Positions 35,832 to 44,184 of a DNA stretch of 64,000 bases are shown here, one piece after another. The DNA comes from Terriglobia bacterium. GTDB lineage: Bacteria; Acidobacteriota; Terriglobia; Bryobacterales; Bryobacteraceae. A program made the position numbers and the translations under genes. The notes below the pieces were generated by a model. The model saw only the letters and a program-made list of their open reading frames with translations. It was not told the origin of the DNA and ran no database searches. The stretch spans positions 1 through 64,000 of the forward strand of contig JAIQFI010000010.1 of NCBI GenBank assembly GCA_020073345.1, read 5' to 3'. Each line of letters starts with the position of its first letter. The stretch's first letter is position 1.

Positions 35832-36639
35832 ACGCGGCCAAACGCCGCCGAAACAACAACATTAGAATGCCCATCGTAACCACGAGAACCCAAGTGCTGG
35901 GCTCGGGGACGCCATTGGTTTCGATCGGTACAGTGACGGCGGTGGCGCTGTAGAAGTAATCTATTTCGGCGTCGTTAGCTGCATCCACGGGCGCGACCTG
36001 CCTCAGATAGAAACCGCTCGCCGGGGCCGTCGTCGATACCCTGAAGGTCACGATTTCCTTCTCGCCCGCCCCCAGCACGAAGTTGAAGCCCAGCGCCATC
36101 GAGGTGTAGTCGTTGCAGGTAGCGTCGGTCACGAGTAAGCCGCATTGGGCGTCAAAGTTATCAGTTCCGCCAGGAACGAAGTTCGTGTTCGAAAGCGTGT
36201 TCGCCGCGTTGTTCGCCACGATCGTGCCCGCACCCGCGACCCCCAACTCTCCTACATACGTAGCGTCCGGCACGTCGATTTGCCAACTCTCACCCGCCTG
36301 GGGCGAGCCGACGGCTACGCCGAACTCGTTCTGTGCCGTAGCAGGGAAGAGATTCTCAAACAGCCACAGGCTCGTGAAAAAGCTGCCGGGACCCGGATTG
36401 TAGGTCAATGTGACAGTCCCCAGACCCGTACCGCCCGGGAAAGTCGTGTCGAGCGAGCTGGACAGACTGGGCACCGCAGCCAGGCCACCGAAGCTGCTGC
36501 ACAACGCGGGCGATCCAGCCGTGGTTGGACAGTAGGTGGTTCCATTCACATTCAGCGAATAATCCGCGAGGTCCGCGAACATGGCTGGCACCAGGCCAAA
36601 GGCGACCAGTCCCACAAATAAAATCAGTAAGCGCTTCAC
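35830..36639 (-). CDS. PEP-CTERM sorted surface/exopolysaccharide-associated protein
   Basis: A 269-residue protein with a GTG start after AGGAGGA. It has an N-terminal signal peptide (MKRLLILFVGLVAFGLVPAM), a beta-rich middle with cysteines (YCPTTAGSPALCSSFGG, CGLLVTDATCNDYTSMALG) and a perfect C-terminal PEP-CTERM tripartite tail: VPEPSTW, hydrophobic helix LVVTMGILMLLF and basic end RRRLAA. Such tails are cut and re-anchored by exosortase (EpsH), usually in exopolysaccharide-producing bacteria. No exosortase or PrsK/PrsR genes are in this window, so they must be elsewhere. A good sigma-70-type promoter lies about 80 bases upstream. Confidence 0.92.
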   Translation of the reverse strand: MKRLLILFVGLVAFGLVPAMFADLADYSLNVNGTTYCPTTAGSPALCSSFGGLAAVPSLSSSLDTTFPGGTGLGTVTLTYNPGPGSFFTSLWLFENLFPATAQNEFGVAVGSPQAGESWQIDVPDATYVGELGVAGAGTIVANNAANTLSNTNFVPGGTDNFDAQCGLLVTDATCNDYTSMALGFNFVLGAGEKEIVTFRVSTTAPASGFYLRQVAPVDAANDAEIDYFYSATAVTVPIETNGVPEPSTWVLVVTMGILMLLFRRRLAA

Positions 36640-36718
36640 CGACGTTCCTCCTTAGCTGTAGGTGTAAGGCGACAGCACCTCACCGTGGTCCCTTATGTAT
36701 GACACCCCAAGGGCCCAC

Positions 36719-36747
36719 AGTATGACGCAGTTCCTCAAGCCAGTCAA
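36719..36747 (-). promoter_or_regulatory. Sigma-70-type promoter for the PEP-CTERM gene
   Basis: On the minus strand TTGACT (36742-36747) and CATACT (36719-36724) are separated by exactly 17 bases. This predicts a transcription start near 36712 and a leader of about 73 bases before the GTG. Confidence 0.6.
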
Positions 36748-36857
36748 GCATTGATTCTATTGGGGAAGTACTGGTCGTACTGCATCAAGGGAGGTAATCC
36801 TCATCCTGGCAATTTCGCTTATGATCGTCACGAGAAGGTAGAATCCAATTCGAGAGG

Positions 36858-36869
36858 TAGAATTCCAGC
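36858..36869 (+). promoter_or_regulatory. -10-like TAGAAT six bases before the TonB-receptor start
   Basis: TAGAAT at 36858-36863 is followed by TCCAGC and the ATG. The longer motif AGGTAGAAT also occurs 22 bases upstream (36836-36844), making a direct repeat. There is no Shine-Dalgarno. The layout predicts a leaderless or nearly leaderless transcript, as for the MBL gene. Confidence 0.4.
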
Positions 36870-39800
36870 ATGTCTAGGCTAGCGGCCTTTTTGGCCTTTT
36901 TGGCCGTTCTGTTTCCAGTACGGGGTCAGGTGACCACGGGGTCGATTTCCGGCTACGTCTTGGACCCGTTCCAGCGGCCGATTCAGAACGCCGAGGTCAA
37001 GGTCACAGATCCCGGACGTTCCCTGTCGCGGACGGCTTTGACGGATTTGAGTGGGTTTTACCGCATCTCCGACCTCTCTCCTTCTCTGTATCGCCTAAGC
37101 GGCTCGGCTACGAACTTCCTGCCATCCTCCGGATCCGACATTCAACTCCAAGTAAATGCGCAAGTTAGGGTTGACCTCGAGCTGGCGATCGCAGGCCGGC
37201 CACAGTCCGTTACGGTGGCGACCGTGCAGGCGGCGGTCCCTAGTGAAACATCTGACTTGGGAATGGTGATAGACCAGAACCACATGAGCGGCTTGCCGCT
37301 GAATCAGCGAAATTTTCTGCAGCTCGCATTACTCACCCCCGGCGTGGCGCCGCCAGTCGAAGGCTCACAGCTTTCCACCCGGGGTGCTTTCGCCATGCAC
37401 GCCAACGGGGCGCGTGAAGAGTACAACAATTTTCTGCTGGACGGAGTCGATAACAACGACCAGGATGTAAACCGATACGTCCTGGAGCCCTCGGTAGACT
37501 CGATCCAGGAGTTCAAAATCGCGACCAACAGCTACAGCGCCGAGTACGGGCGGAACGCCGGCGGGCAGGTTAATGTTGTCACCCGCAGCGGCAGTAACGC
37601 AGTGCACGGATTTGCCTACGAATACCTGCGGAATCGTGTACTGGACACATCCAACTCGTTTGATCAGGGCCAAAAAGCCAAATTGATTCGCAACCAGTTC
37701 GGCGCCGGGGCCGGTGGCCCGGTCATCAAGGATCGGACTTTCTTCTTCGCCAGCTTCGACGCGCTTCGCGGCAGGCAGGGATTCAGCCAATACGGCACGG
37801 TTCCCACGGTCGCCGAACGTCAGGGCGACCTGTCGGGGCTGGGCACGCCGGTGATCAACCCGTTTACCGGTGCGCCGTTTGAGGGCAATCGAATTCCGAA
37901 CAGTTCCATTTCCCCCTTAGCTGCCAAGGTTCTAGCCCTCTACCCTTTGCCGAACCTGCCCGGCGCCTCGCAGAATTATCTCGGCCAGCCGGTGGAGCGG
38001 GATACCAACACACAATTCATCGCGCGCCTGGATCACCGTTTTGACGACTCCAGCCAGATCTCCTTACGATACGGTTACGGGAAACAGGACCTGTTCGAGC
38101 CCTTCGCGGAATCCTCCACCCAACTGCCGGGCTTCGGCGATTACGTCTACGATTCGGGGCACAACGCCCTGGTCGACTACGTGCGCAATTTTGGAGCGAG
38201 CACTGTTAACTCGTTGACGCTGGGCATGAACCGGGCACCCCGCCGGATCCTTCCGCAGAACTATCAGACCGACGTCAACCAGCTCTGGGGCGTAAACTAC
38301 CTGCCCACTCAGGCGCGCGACTTCGGCTATCCGGCGATTAACGTGGCGGGATTCTCCTTCGCCGGCGACGTGACCCAGGTCCCCATCGAACGGGCCTCGA
38401 CAACGTACCAGATTGCAGACACGGTATCCATGGTCCGGGGTTCCCACGGAATCAAATTCGGTGGCGATGTGCGAAAGATCCAGGACAACGGCCGGCTGGA
38501 TCTGCTGACACGAGGCTCCATTTCCTTCCTGGGAGCCATTTCCGGATCCGGAATCAGCGACCTGCTGCTGGGATATCCAACGTTCACCATTCAATCGCAA
38601 TCCGACAATCCCAAAACCCAGCGTACGTCCTCGTTCGACTTTTTCGCGCAGGACGACTGGAAAGTGAGCCGGCGGCTTTCCCTTAATCTGGGTTTGCGGT
38701 ACGAATATAACACTCCACCCATCGACCCGAATAATCGCATGTCGGCGTTCAACCTGGCGACCGGCCAGATCGCGCAGGTGGGCACCCACGGATTGTCGCG
38801 ATCCGGATTTCAGCCCGACAAGAATAACTTCGGGCCGCGCGCCGGATTTGCCTATGCGCTGTCATCCGCAACCGTGGTCCGCGGCGGGTACGGCATCTTT
38901 TACGACTCCGGAATCCTGACGGCGAATTCGGCCATGTACTTCAACCCGCCGTACTTCAACGTTTACGTTTTCTTCCCCAGCGCCACTTCCTTACTTACTC
39001 TGAATAATCCCTTTCCTTTGAAGCAGGGATTCGTTCCGCCAGCCGGGCTGAGTACACTCAGCCCGGATATCAGGACCTCCTATATTCAGAACTGGAACCT
39101 CAACGTGCAGCACGAATTCAGCGGCGTCGGGACCCTCAGCGTGGCGTATGCGGGGTCCAAAGGCACCCGTCTGCTCCGTTCGCTGGACCTGAACCAACCG
39201 CTTCCCGGCCCGGGAGATGTCGGTTCGCGAAGCCCCTATCCGCAATACAGCAACATCTTTTTCGAAGAAAGCGGGGCCAACTCCGAGTACCATTCGCTGC
39301 AGATCTCCTTCAACCGCCGGCTGGCGCGCGGACTGACGGTTTTGGGAGCGTACACGTTTTCCAGATCGATGGACGATACCTCGGCCTTCCTCGGTGACAA
39401 CGCCGATAGGAACTTTCCCCAGAACAGTCACAACTATCGGGCCGAGCACGCTCTTTCCAGTTTCGACATGACTCATCGGGCGGTAGTCTCCTACGTATAC
39501 TCGCTGCCGTTCCGGCATCCTTTTCTACGCAACCTGCAAACGGCCGGGATCATCGTGGCGCAATCGGGACAGCCCTTCACGCCGATTTTGCAATCCGACA
39601 ACAGCAACACCGGCAATACCGGCGGGACGTTCGGTTCCGACCGGCCCAACGTGGTGGGGAATCCGTCGATTTCCAATCCTTCCGCCCAGAAGTGGTTCAA
39701 CACCGCGGCCTTCGCGGTTCCGGCGAAATATACGTTCGGCAACGCCGGCAGAAACATTCTGCGCGGTCCCGGACTGGCGACCGTCGACATGTCTCTGTCG

Positions 39801-39980
39801 AGGAAGTTTGACATCACCGATCGCGCCGCCATCCAGGTGCAGGCGCAGGCCTTCAATCTGTTCAACCGGGAAAACCTGAATTTGCCGAACCTGTTCGCCG
39901 ACGATCCGGCCAACTTCGGGAAGATTTTCTCGGCGAAGGCACCGCGGCAGGTCCAACTGGCGCTGCGATTCAGTTTCTAG
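36870..39980 (+). CDS. TonB-dependent receptor, Oar-like, with carboxypeptidase-regulatory domain
   Basis: A 1036-residue outer-membrane protein typical of Acidobacteria. Signal peptide (residues 1-19); carboxypeptidase-regulatory-like beta-sandwich at about 22-110 (GSISGYVLDPFQRPIQNAEV, then TDLSGFYRISDLSPSLYRLS); plug domain at about 125-250 (FLLDGVDNNDQDVNRYVLEP, SYSAEYGRNAGGQVNVVTRS); and a 22-strand-type barrel ending in PRQVQLALRFSF with terminal Phe. Such receptors import oligosaccharides or other large nutrients, or act as adhesins. The substrate cannot be predicted. No SusD partner or regulator lies beside it. A strong terminator follows 33 bases after the stop. Confidence 0.95.
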   Translation: MSRLAAFLAFLAVLFPVRGQVTTGSISGYVLDPFQRPIQNAEVKVTDPGRSLSRTALTDLSGFYRISDLSPSLYRLSGSATNFLPSSGSDIQLQVNAQVRVDLELAIAGRPQSVTVATVQAAVPSETSDLGMVIDQNHMSGLPLNQRNFLQLALLTPGVAPPVEGSQLSTRGAFAMHANGAREEYNNFLLDGVDNNDQDVNRYVLEPSVDSIQEFKIATNSYSAEYGRNAGGQVNVVTRSGSNAVHGFAYEYLRNRVLDTSNSFDQGQKAKLIRNQFGAGAGGPVIKDRTFFFASFDALRGRQGFSQYGTVPTVAERQGDLSGLGTPVINPFTGAPFEGNRIPNSSISPLAAKVLALYPLPNLPGASQNYLGQPVERDTNTQFIARLDHRFDDSSQISLRYGYGKQDLFEPFAESSTQLPGFGDYVYDSGHNALVDYVRNFGASTVNSLTLGMNRAPRRILPQNYQTDVNQLWGVNYLPTQARDFGYPAINVAGFSFAGDVTQVPIERASTTYQIADTVSMVRGSHGIKFGGDVRKIQDNGRLDLLTRGSISFLGAISGSGISDLLLGYPTFTIQSQSDNPKTQRTSSFDFFAQDDWKVSRRLSLNLGLRYEYNTPPIDPNNRMSAFNLATGQIAQVGTHGLSRSGFQPDKNNFGPRAGFAYALSSATVVRGGYGIFYDSGILTANSAMYFNPPYFNVYVFFPSATSLLTLNNPFPLKQGFVPPAGLSTLSPDIRTSYIQNWNLNVQHEFSGVGTLSVAYAGSKGTRLLRSLDLNQPLPGPGDVGSRSPYPQYSNIFFEESGANSEYHSLQISFNRRLARGLTVLGAYTFSRSMDDTSAFLGDNADRNFPQNSHNYRAEHALSSFDMTHRAVVSYVYSLPFRHPFLRNLQTAGIIVAQSGQPFTPILQSDNSNTGNTGGTFGSDRPNVVGNPSISNPSAQKWFNTAAFAVPAKYTFGNAGRNILRGPGLATVDMSLSRKFDITDRAAIQVQAQAFNLFNRENLNLPNLFADDPANFGKIFSAKAPRQVQLALRFSF

Positions 39981-40012
39981 CAGAGAGCGGTTGCCACTGA
40001 CGCAGGATTGTG

Positions 40013-40043
40013 GGCCGTCATCATGAAACGACGGCCGGTTTTT
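40013..40043 (+). terminator. Intrinsic terminator after the TonB-dependent receptor
   Basis: GGCCGTC (40013-40019) pairs with GACGGCC (40030-40036) around a 10-base loop, followed by GG and five T residues. It ends two bases before the 3' end of the convergent tRNA-Leu gene. Confidence 0.88.
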
Positions 40044-40044
40044 G

Positions 40045-40131
40045 TGGTGCGGTCGAGAGGACTTGAACCTCCACGGGATTGCTCCCGCTAGCACCTCAAG
40101 CTAGTGCGTCTGCCAATTCCGCCACGACCGC
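40045..40131 (-). tRNA. tRNA-Leu (anticodon GAG)
   Basis: A complete class II tRNA with encoded CCA. The acceptor stem is GCGGTCG / CGACCGC, the D-arm region is GCGGAATTGGCAGACGC and the anticodon stem-loop is CTAGC-TTGAGGT-GCTAG, giving anticodon GAG. The long variable arm is CGGGAGCAATCCCGT. The T arm is GGAGG-TTCAAGT-CCTCT, and the gene ends ACCA. It lies downstream of secG on the same strand, probably in the same transcript. Confidence 0.97.
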
Positions 40132-40197
40132 ATCTTGTAAAATTCCAACAGTCAGCAGGTCCGTTGGAACTCGTACTGCAAACTCGCGATTCAAGAA

Positions 40198-40635
40198 CTA
40201 CTTCTGCTCTGGCTGAGGAGCCGGTGCTGGGGACACTGGTACGGGTATCGTCTGCGGTGCGCTCTGTTTGCCGCCCTCCACTCCGCCTTGCACCGTGATC
40301 GGCACCGTCCCACCCGGCGCGGGCGCTTGGGATTGAGCCGGCACCGGAGCCTTTTGCCCCGTGGCCGGAAGGGTCTTCCTGATCAGATCCGGCGTGCCGC
40401 TGCCTCCGCGGGTCGCCAGAATCGAAAGCGTCAGCGAGGTCAGCATGAACAGCACGGCCGAGATCGTGGTCGCCTTTGAAAGTACGGTCGCCGATCCGCG
40501 CGGCCCGAAAACGGTCTGCGATCCCATCCCGCCGAACGCTCCGGCCAGGTCGGCGGCCTTGCCGCTCTGCAGCAAGACCACGACTACCAGGATCAGGCAC
40601 ACAACTATATGAATGATAGTGACAAGAATGACCAT
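40198..40635 (-). CDS. secG: Preprotein translocase subunit SecG
   Basis: A 145-residue inner-membrane accessory subunit of SecYEG. Two membrane helices (about residues 2-20 and 55-73) flank the conserved cytoplasmic loop VVLLQSGKAADLAGAFGGMG and SQTVFGPRGSATVLSKAT. The C-terminal extension of about 65 residues is Pro/Ala/Gln-rich, which is longer than in E. coli but common in Acidobacteria. The tRNA-Leu(GAG) gene follows after about 65 bases, the same secG-tRNA-Leu(GAG) order as E. coli secG-leuU. Confidence 0.96.
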   Translation of the reverse strand: MVILVTIIHIVVCLILVVVVLLQSGKAADLAGAFGGMGSQTVFGPRGSATVLSKATTISAVLFMLTSLTLSILATRGGSGTPDLIRKTLPATGQKAPVPAQSQAPAPGGTVPITVQGGVEGGKQSAPQTIPVPVSPAPAPQPEQK

Positions 40636-40690
40636 ACGGCTACCCGAGGGGCTCCCATAATGTTACCATGCGCCCTATTTATACGCGGCT

Positions 40691-41860
40691 TCACTTATAA
40701 GCGGCGATCCCCGTCACCCGCTCCCCGATCACCAGCGCGTGAATATGGTCCGTCCCCTCGTAGGTCTTCACCGTTTCCAGATTGCACATGTGCCGCATGA
40801 TCGGGTACTCGTCCATGATCCCGTTGGCTCCCAGCAGATCCCGCGACTCGCGCGCGCATTCGAGCGCCATCGCCACATTGTTACGCTTGAGCATCGAAAC
40901 ATGGGCCGCATCGGCCTGACCCTGATCCTTTAGTTTGCCTACTTGCAGAGCCAGCAGTTGCGCCTTGGTGATTTCCGTGATCATGTCCGCCAGCTTGGCC
41001 TGCACCAGCTGATGCGAAGCGATCGGCCGCTGGTCGAACTGCTTGCGCGACAGGGAATACGCGCGCGCTGCTTCGTAACAATCCATCGCCGCGCCGATCA
41101 CGCCCCATCCGATCCCGTAACGCGCCTGGGTCAGGCAGCTTAGGGCGGACTTGAGCCCCTTCGCGCCCGGCAGCGTGGCGCTTTCGGGTACCCGGCAGTC
41201 GTCCAGCTTCAGGCTGGAGGTCACTGACGCCCGCATCGACAGCTTTCCGTGGATCTCAGACGCGCTGAATCCGGGCGTGCCTCGTTCGACCAGGAACCCG
41301 CGAATACCGTCTTCGGCGCGAGCCCAGACCACAGCCACGTCCGCCACCGAACCATTTGTAATCCAGGTCTTTTCTCCGGAGAGAACCCAATCGCCGCCCT
41401 CGCGTTTGGCCCGCGTCAGCATTCCTGCCGGATTCGACCCGAACCCAGGTTCAGTCAGCCCGAAGCAGCCGATCGCGGCTCCGGATTGTAATCGTGGCAG
41501 CCAGTGCCGCTTCTGCTCCTCGCTGCCGAACGTGAGGATGGGATACATCACCAGCGCGCCTTGCACGCTCACGAAGCTGCGCAGGCCGGAATCCCCCCGC
41601 TCCAGCTCCTGCATGATCAGTCCGTACTCGACGTTGCTCATGCCGGCGCAGCCGTAGCCTTCGAGATTGGCACCCAGGAATCCCAGGCTCGCCATTTCCG
41701 GGATCAGCTCTTTGGGGAAACGTGCGTCGCGAAAGCAGTCGCGGATCAGCGGGAGCACGCGCTCATCGACGAATCGCCGCGCAGTCTCGCGGACCAATAG
41801 TTCCTGCTCGCTGAAGAGGGAATCGATCCGCAAATAGTCCACACCGGGAAAACGAGTCAT
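40691..41860 (-). CDS. Acyl-CoA dehydrogenase, glutaryl-CoA dehydrogenase-like
   Basis: A 389-residue flavoenzyme with the three-domain acyl-CoA dehydrogenase fold: LVRETARRFVDERVLPLIRD at the N terminus, GCFGLTEPGFGSNPAGMLTR and GEKTWITNGSVADVAVVWAR in the flavin-binding middle domain, and RKQFDQRPIASHQLVQAKLA and LLGANGIMDEYPIMRHMCNL at the C terminus. The catalytic base is the Glu in VKTYEGTDHIHALVIGERVT, as in glutaryl-CoA dehydrogenases; the usual THD order is changed to TDH. It may oxidatively decarboxylate glutaryl-CoA in lysine/tryptophan catabolism. No other pathway gene is adjacent, so specificity is uncertain. Confidence 0.9.
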   Translation of the reverse strand: MTRFPGVDYLRIDSLFSEQELLVRETARRFVDERVLPLIRDCFRDARFPKELIPEMASLGFLGANLEGYGCAGMSNVEYGLIMQELERGDSGLRSFVSVQGALVMYPILTFGSEEQKRHWLPRLQSGAAIGCFGLTEPGFGSNPAGMLTRAKREGGDWVLSGEKTWITNGSVADVAVVWARAEDGIRGFLVERGTPGFSASEIHGKLSMRASVTSSLKLDDCRVPESATLPGAKGLKSALSCLTQARYGIGWGVIGAAMDCYEAARAYSLSRKQFDQRPIASHQLVQAKLADMITEITKAQLLALQVGKLKDQGQADAAHVSMLKRNNVAMALECARESRDLLGANGIMDEYPIMRHMCNLETVKTYEGTDHIHALVIGERVTGIAAYK

Positions 41861-41878
41861 AGCAGGCTCATTTTACCC

Positions 41879-41911
41879 AGTAGGGCCGGCCTTCAGGCCG
41901 GCCGTACTACT
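41879..41911. repeat. GC-rich hairpin element AGTAG-GGCCGGCC-TTCA-GGCCGGCC-..CTACT
   Basis: Two GGCCGGCC blocks (41884-41891, 41896-41903) flank TTCA, with outer arms AGTAG and CTACT separated by a GTA bulge. It lies between the acyl-CoA dehydrogenase and DUF4097 genes and its outer arm overlaps the DUF4097 stop. No T-run follows in either direction. The form is that of a REP-type dispersed element. Confidence 0.7.
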
Positions 41912-42752
41912 TCTTGTGAATCAGGATTCGTCCGTTGAAGGTCGTGAACTGCATCTCCGGGCCGCCGCCGTTGATGGTGCCGGATTGCGTTCCGTCCACT
42001 CGCACGCGGCGCCTGCTTTTGCCTTTCCGGTCCTTTTCCTCTTCCACAACGGGCGCAGCGTTGGCTTCCATCTTCACATCGAAATCGGTGAAGATATCGC
42101 CGAAGTCGGTCCGCATTTTGAAACGAGCCTTGGTGTCGGCGGGCAGCGTCACGTCCACATCACCGTTGAAGGTGGAAAAACTCATGCTCTTGTCCGCGGC
42201 CACCCGATCCAGCGACACCAGGATTTTTCCGTTCATGGAGTGCGCTACAACCGAACCGGAGGCATTATTGATCGTGACCTGACCGTTGAAGTTCTCAGCT
42301 TCGATGTCGCCCGAGATGTTCTCGATGGTCATGATCCCGCCGAACATAGTTTTGACATTCACTGAGGTTTGCGCCGGCACTTGAATCACCATGTCGCGCG
42401 CAGTGCCGCCAAAAATACCCTGACTATTCACCCGCACGGTGTTGTTCTCTTCCGTAATATCCAGCCCGCGCGAACCGCCGATTCGATGCATGCCGTCCGG
42501 CGGATCATTGCGCCCGCCCCGGCGGTTGTTGGCGCCCGGAATTTCCCGCCCCGTGTATTCGATGAGCGCGTCCTGGCCCTGGTACCCGCGAATGGTCAGG
42601 CTTCCAGTGCCACCCTCCACAATCAGTTTCCGTGGCATGGACGGGTCGCGGAACGGCATGGTGATCTGTTGCCGTCCTTCTTGCGCCCCGAGCTGCACCG
42701 CAGCAAGCGCTGCGAGTCCAATTCCAATCCCGACTCTCTTAATCATGTTCAT
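41907..42752 (-). CDS. Exported DUF4097 family putative adhesin
   Basis: The start at MNMIKRVGIGIGL overlaps the anti-sigma stop by ATGA and has AAAGGA upstream. The 281-residue protein has a signal peptide and a right-handed beta-helix-like repeat region typical of DUF4097: SVNVKTMFGGIMTIENISGD, IEAENFNGQVTINNASGS and SMSFSTFNGDVDVTLPAD. The last segment (FTTFNGRILIHKK) closes the helix. DUF4097 proteins commonly follow ECF sigma and zinc anti-sigma genes, as here, and may sense or respond to the cell envelope. The exact role is unknown. Confidence 0.88.
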   Translation of the reverse strand: MNMIKRVGIGIGLAALAAVQLGAQEGRQQITMPFRDPSMPRKLIVEGGTGSLTIRGYQGQDALIEYTGREIPGANNRRGGRNDPPDGMHRIGGSRGLDITEENNTVRVNSQGIFGGTARDMVIQVPAQTSVNVKTMFGGIMTIENISGDIEAENFNGQVTINNASGSVVAHSMNGKILVSLDRVAADKSMSFSTFNGDVDVTLPADTKARFKMRTDFGDIFTDFDVKMEANAAPVVEEEKDRKGKSRRRVRVDGTQSGTINGGGPEMQFTTFNGRILIHKK

Positions 42753-43546
42753 TGCATCCTTTCGAGCGCCCACTCAGCCCGTTTCCGGACTCCCGAATCG
42801 ATGTCCGGGTCGGAAACCAGCCGCCGCAATTCCGGCGCTGCGTTCCTTTCTTTCAATTCCGCCAAAAAATCGATCAGCGCGACTTGCACAATGGGCGCCG
42901 TTTCCTTCGGCAGCGCCTGGACTACCGCGTTTCTCGCAGCCAGATGTGTGGCCGGACTCCCCGTAAAAGGACGCAGCGCATCCACTGCCGCCAGCCGCAC
43001 GTTGACGTTCGGATCGTGATTGACCGTAGTCACCAGTGCGTTCAAGACCTCCGTGTCCGAGGGTTCCACTTGATACGACCAGCTCACGCCTTTCAGCCGC
43101 TCGCTTGCCGACTGCTGCTGCATCAATGACAACGCCACCAACTGCCGCATACTCGCTACCTCCTCCCTTAACTGCGATACTTCCGCGGGCGGTTGCCCGT
43201 TCCCGCGCGCCACATACCCAGCACCCAACCCCACCGCTAGCAGCGCTGCAGCTGCCGCCATCTGCCACGCCGGCATGGTCCACCAGCGTTTTGCTGGTTG
43301 CGTTTCGGCCGATGCCAGCCCTTGCCTATAGGCGCCCAGCATTTCGTAGAATCGCTCGCGCACTTTGCCGCTCGGCTCTTCCAGCGGCAACAGATCCAGG
43401 CTTTGCCACAGAGCGCCGACGCGGGACACTTCGCTCCGGCAGGCTTCGCAGGAAGCCAGGTGTGCTGAAAACTCTTTCTGTTCGGCCTCCCCCAGCGTGA
43501 GGCTCCAATAATCCGTCATCCGGGGTTTGGCTTGCTCGCATGTCAT
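42749..43546 (-). CDS. Anti-sigma factor with zinc-finger domain, one membrane helix and HEAT-type repeats
   Basis: A 265-residue membrane protein. The N-terminal ZAS-type anti-sigma domain has the HLASCEAC (H-x3-C-x2-C) signature in the sequence AEQKEFSAHLASCEACRSEV. A single helix follows near residues 94-112 (AAAAALLAVGLGAGYVA). The extracytoplasmic part has a coiled-coil segment (VSQLREEVASMRQLVALSLM) and HEAT-like repeats (DPNVNVRLAAVDALRPFTG; APIVQVALIDFLAELKE). It should bind the upstream ECF sigma factor and release it on envelope stress. It is coupled to both neighbours by ATGA overlaps. Confidence 0.9.
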   Translation of the reverse strand: MTCEQAKPRMTDYWSLTLGEAEQKEFSAHLASCEACRSEVSRVGALWQSLDLLPLEEPSGKVRERFYEMLGAYRQGLASAETQPAKRWWTMPAWQMAAAAALLAVGLGAGYVARGNGQPPAEVSQLREEVASMRQLVALSLMQQQSASERLKGVSWSYQVEPSDTEVLNALVTTVNHDPNVNVRLAAVDALRPFTGSPATHLAARNAVVQALPKETAPIVQVALIDFLAELKERNAAPELRRLVSDPDIDSGVRKRAEWALERMQ

Positions 43547-44124
43547 GACACTTTTTCCCTCTCGAGAGCAAAATAGATCTGTTCCAAGGCGCGGATCGCC
43601 CGATACACGCGCACTTTCACCGTTCCCACTTCGCAGCCCAGCACTTCCGCGATATCCTCATGCTTCATTCCCTGGAACCGGCTCAGCACCAGAATTTCGC
43701 GCTTGTCCTCGGGCAATTGGTCCATCGCGCGGCGCAGGAGCGCCAGATCCTGACCACGTGACGCGCTTTCTTCCGGTCCCGCTGAAGCTGAAACCAGCTC
43801 GGCGCGACGGTCGACGTACGTATCGATATCCACCACCTGCACGGCGCTTCGCTTCCGCACCTGATCGACTCCCGCGTTTCGCGCAATCTGATACATCCAA
43901 GCCGTGAACGATTGCGCCGGATCGTAGCTGGTCCGGTATCGCAGCATGCGAAAGAAGACCTCCTGCACCAGATCTTCGGCCTGCTCCCGATGGTTGCTCA
44001 TGGATACGAAGTAGCGGAACAACGCCCGGTGATGGCGCTCGAACAGCAGGGCGAGCCGGGCTACTTGCCCTGCGCTCACCTCCGCCATGACTGCGTTATC
44101 CCCTGTATTCACAAGCGTGTTCAC
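43543..44124 (-). CDS. ECF-type RNA polymerase sigma factor
   Basis: A 193-residue sigma-70 family factor of the extracytoplasmic-function type. Region 2 is FERHHRALFRYFVSMSNHRE with DLVQEVFFRMLRYRTSYDPA and FTAWMYQIARNAGVDQVRKR. Region 4 is MDQLPEDKREILVLSRFQGM with HEDIAEVLGCEVGTVKVRVY. The start may be GTG 44124 or the in-frame ATG 44088; no decisive ribosome site separates them. With the anti-sigma and DUF4097 genes it forms a regulatory operon, expected to control envelope-stress genes including itself. Confidence 0.93.
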   Translation of the reverse strand: MNTLVNTGDNAVMAEVSAGQVARLALLFERHHRALFRYFVSMSNHREQAEDLVQEVFFRMLRYRTSYDPAQSFTAWMYQIARNAGVDQVRKRSAVQVVDIDTYVDRRAELVSASAGPEESASRGQDLALLRRAMDQLPEDKREILVLSRFQGMKHEDIAEVLGCEVGTVKVRVYRAIRALEQIYFALEREKVS

Positions 44125-44184
44125 GGTTACATACGAGAATACTCGCTACTCCGGGAAAGGTTACGTTAATATGGACCGACAAGC

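Noticed and set aside
36790-36830. Sigma-54-like TGGCA...TT sequence before the TonB receptor, considered because PEP-CTERM systems often use sigma-54
   Set aside because: The GG-N10-GC spacing is not met, and the PEP-CTERM gene has a better sigma-70-type promoter.
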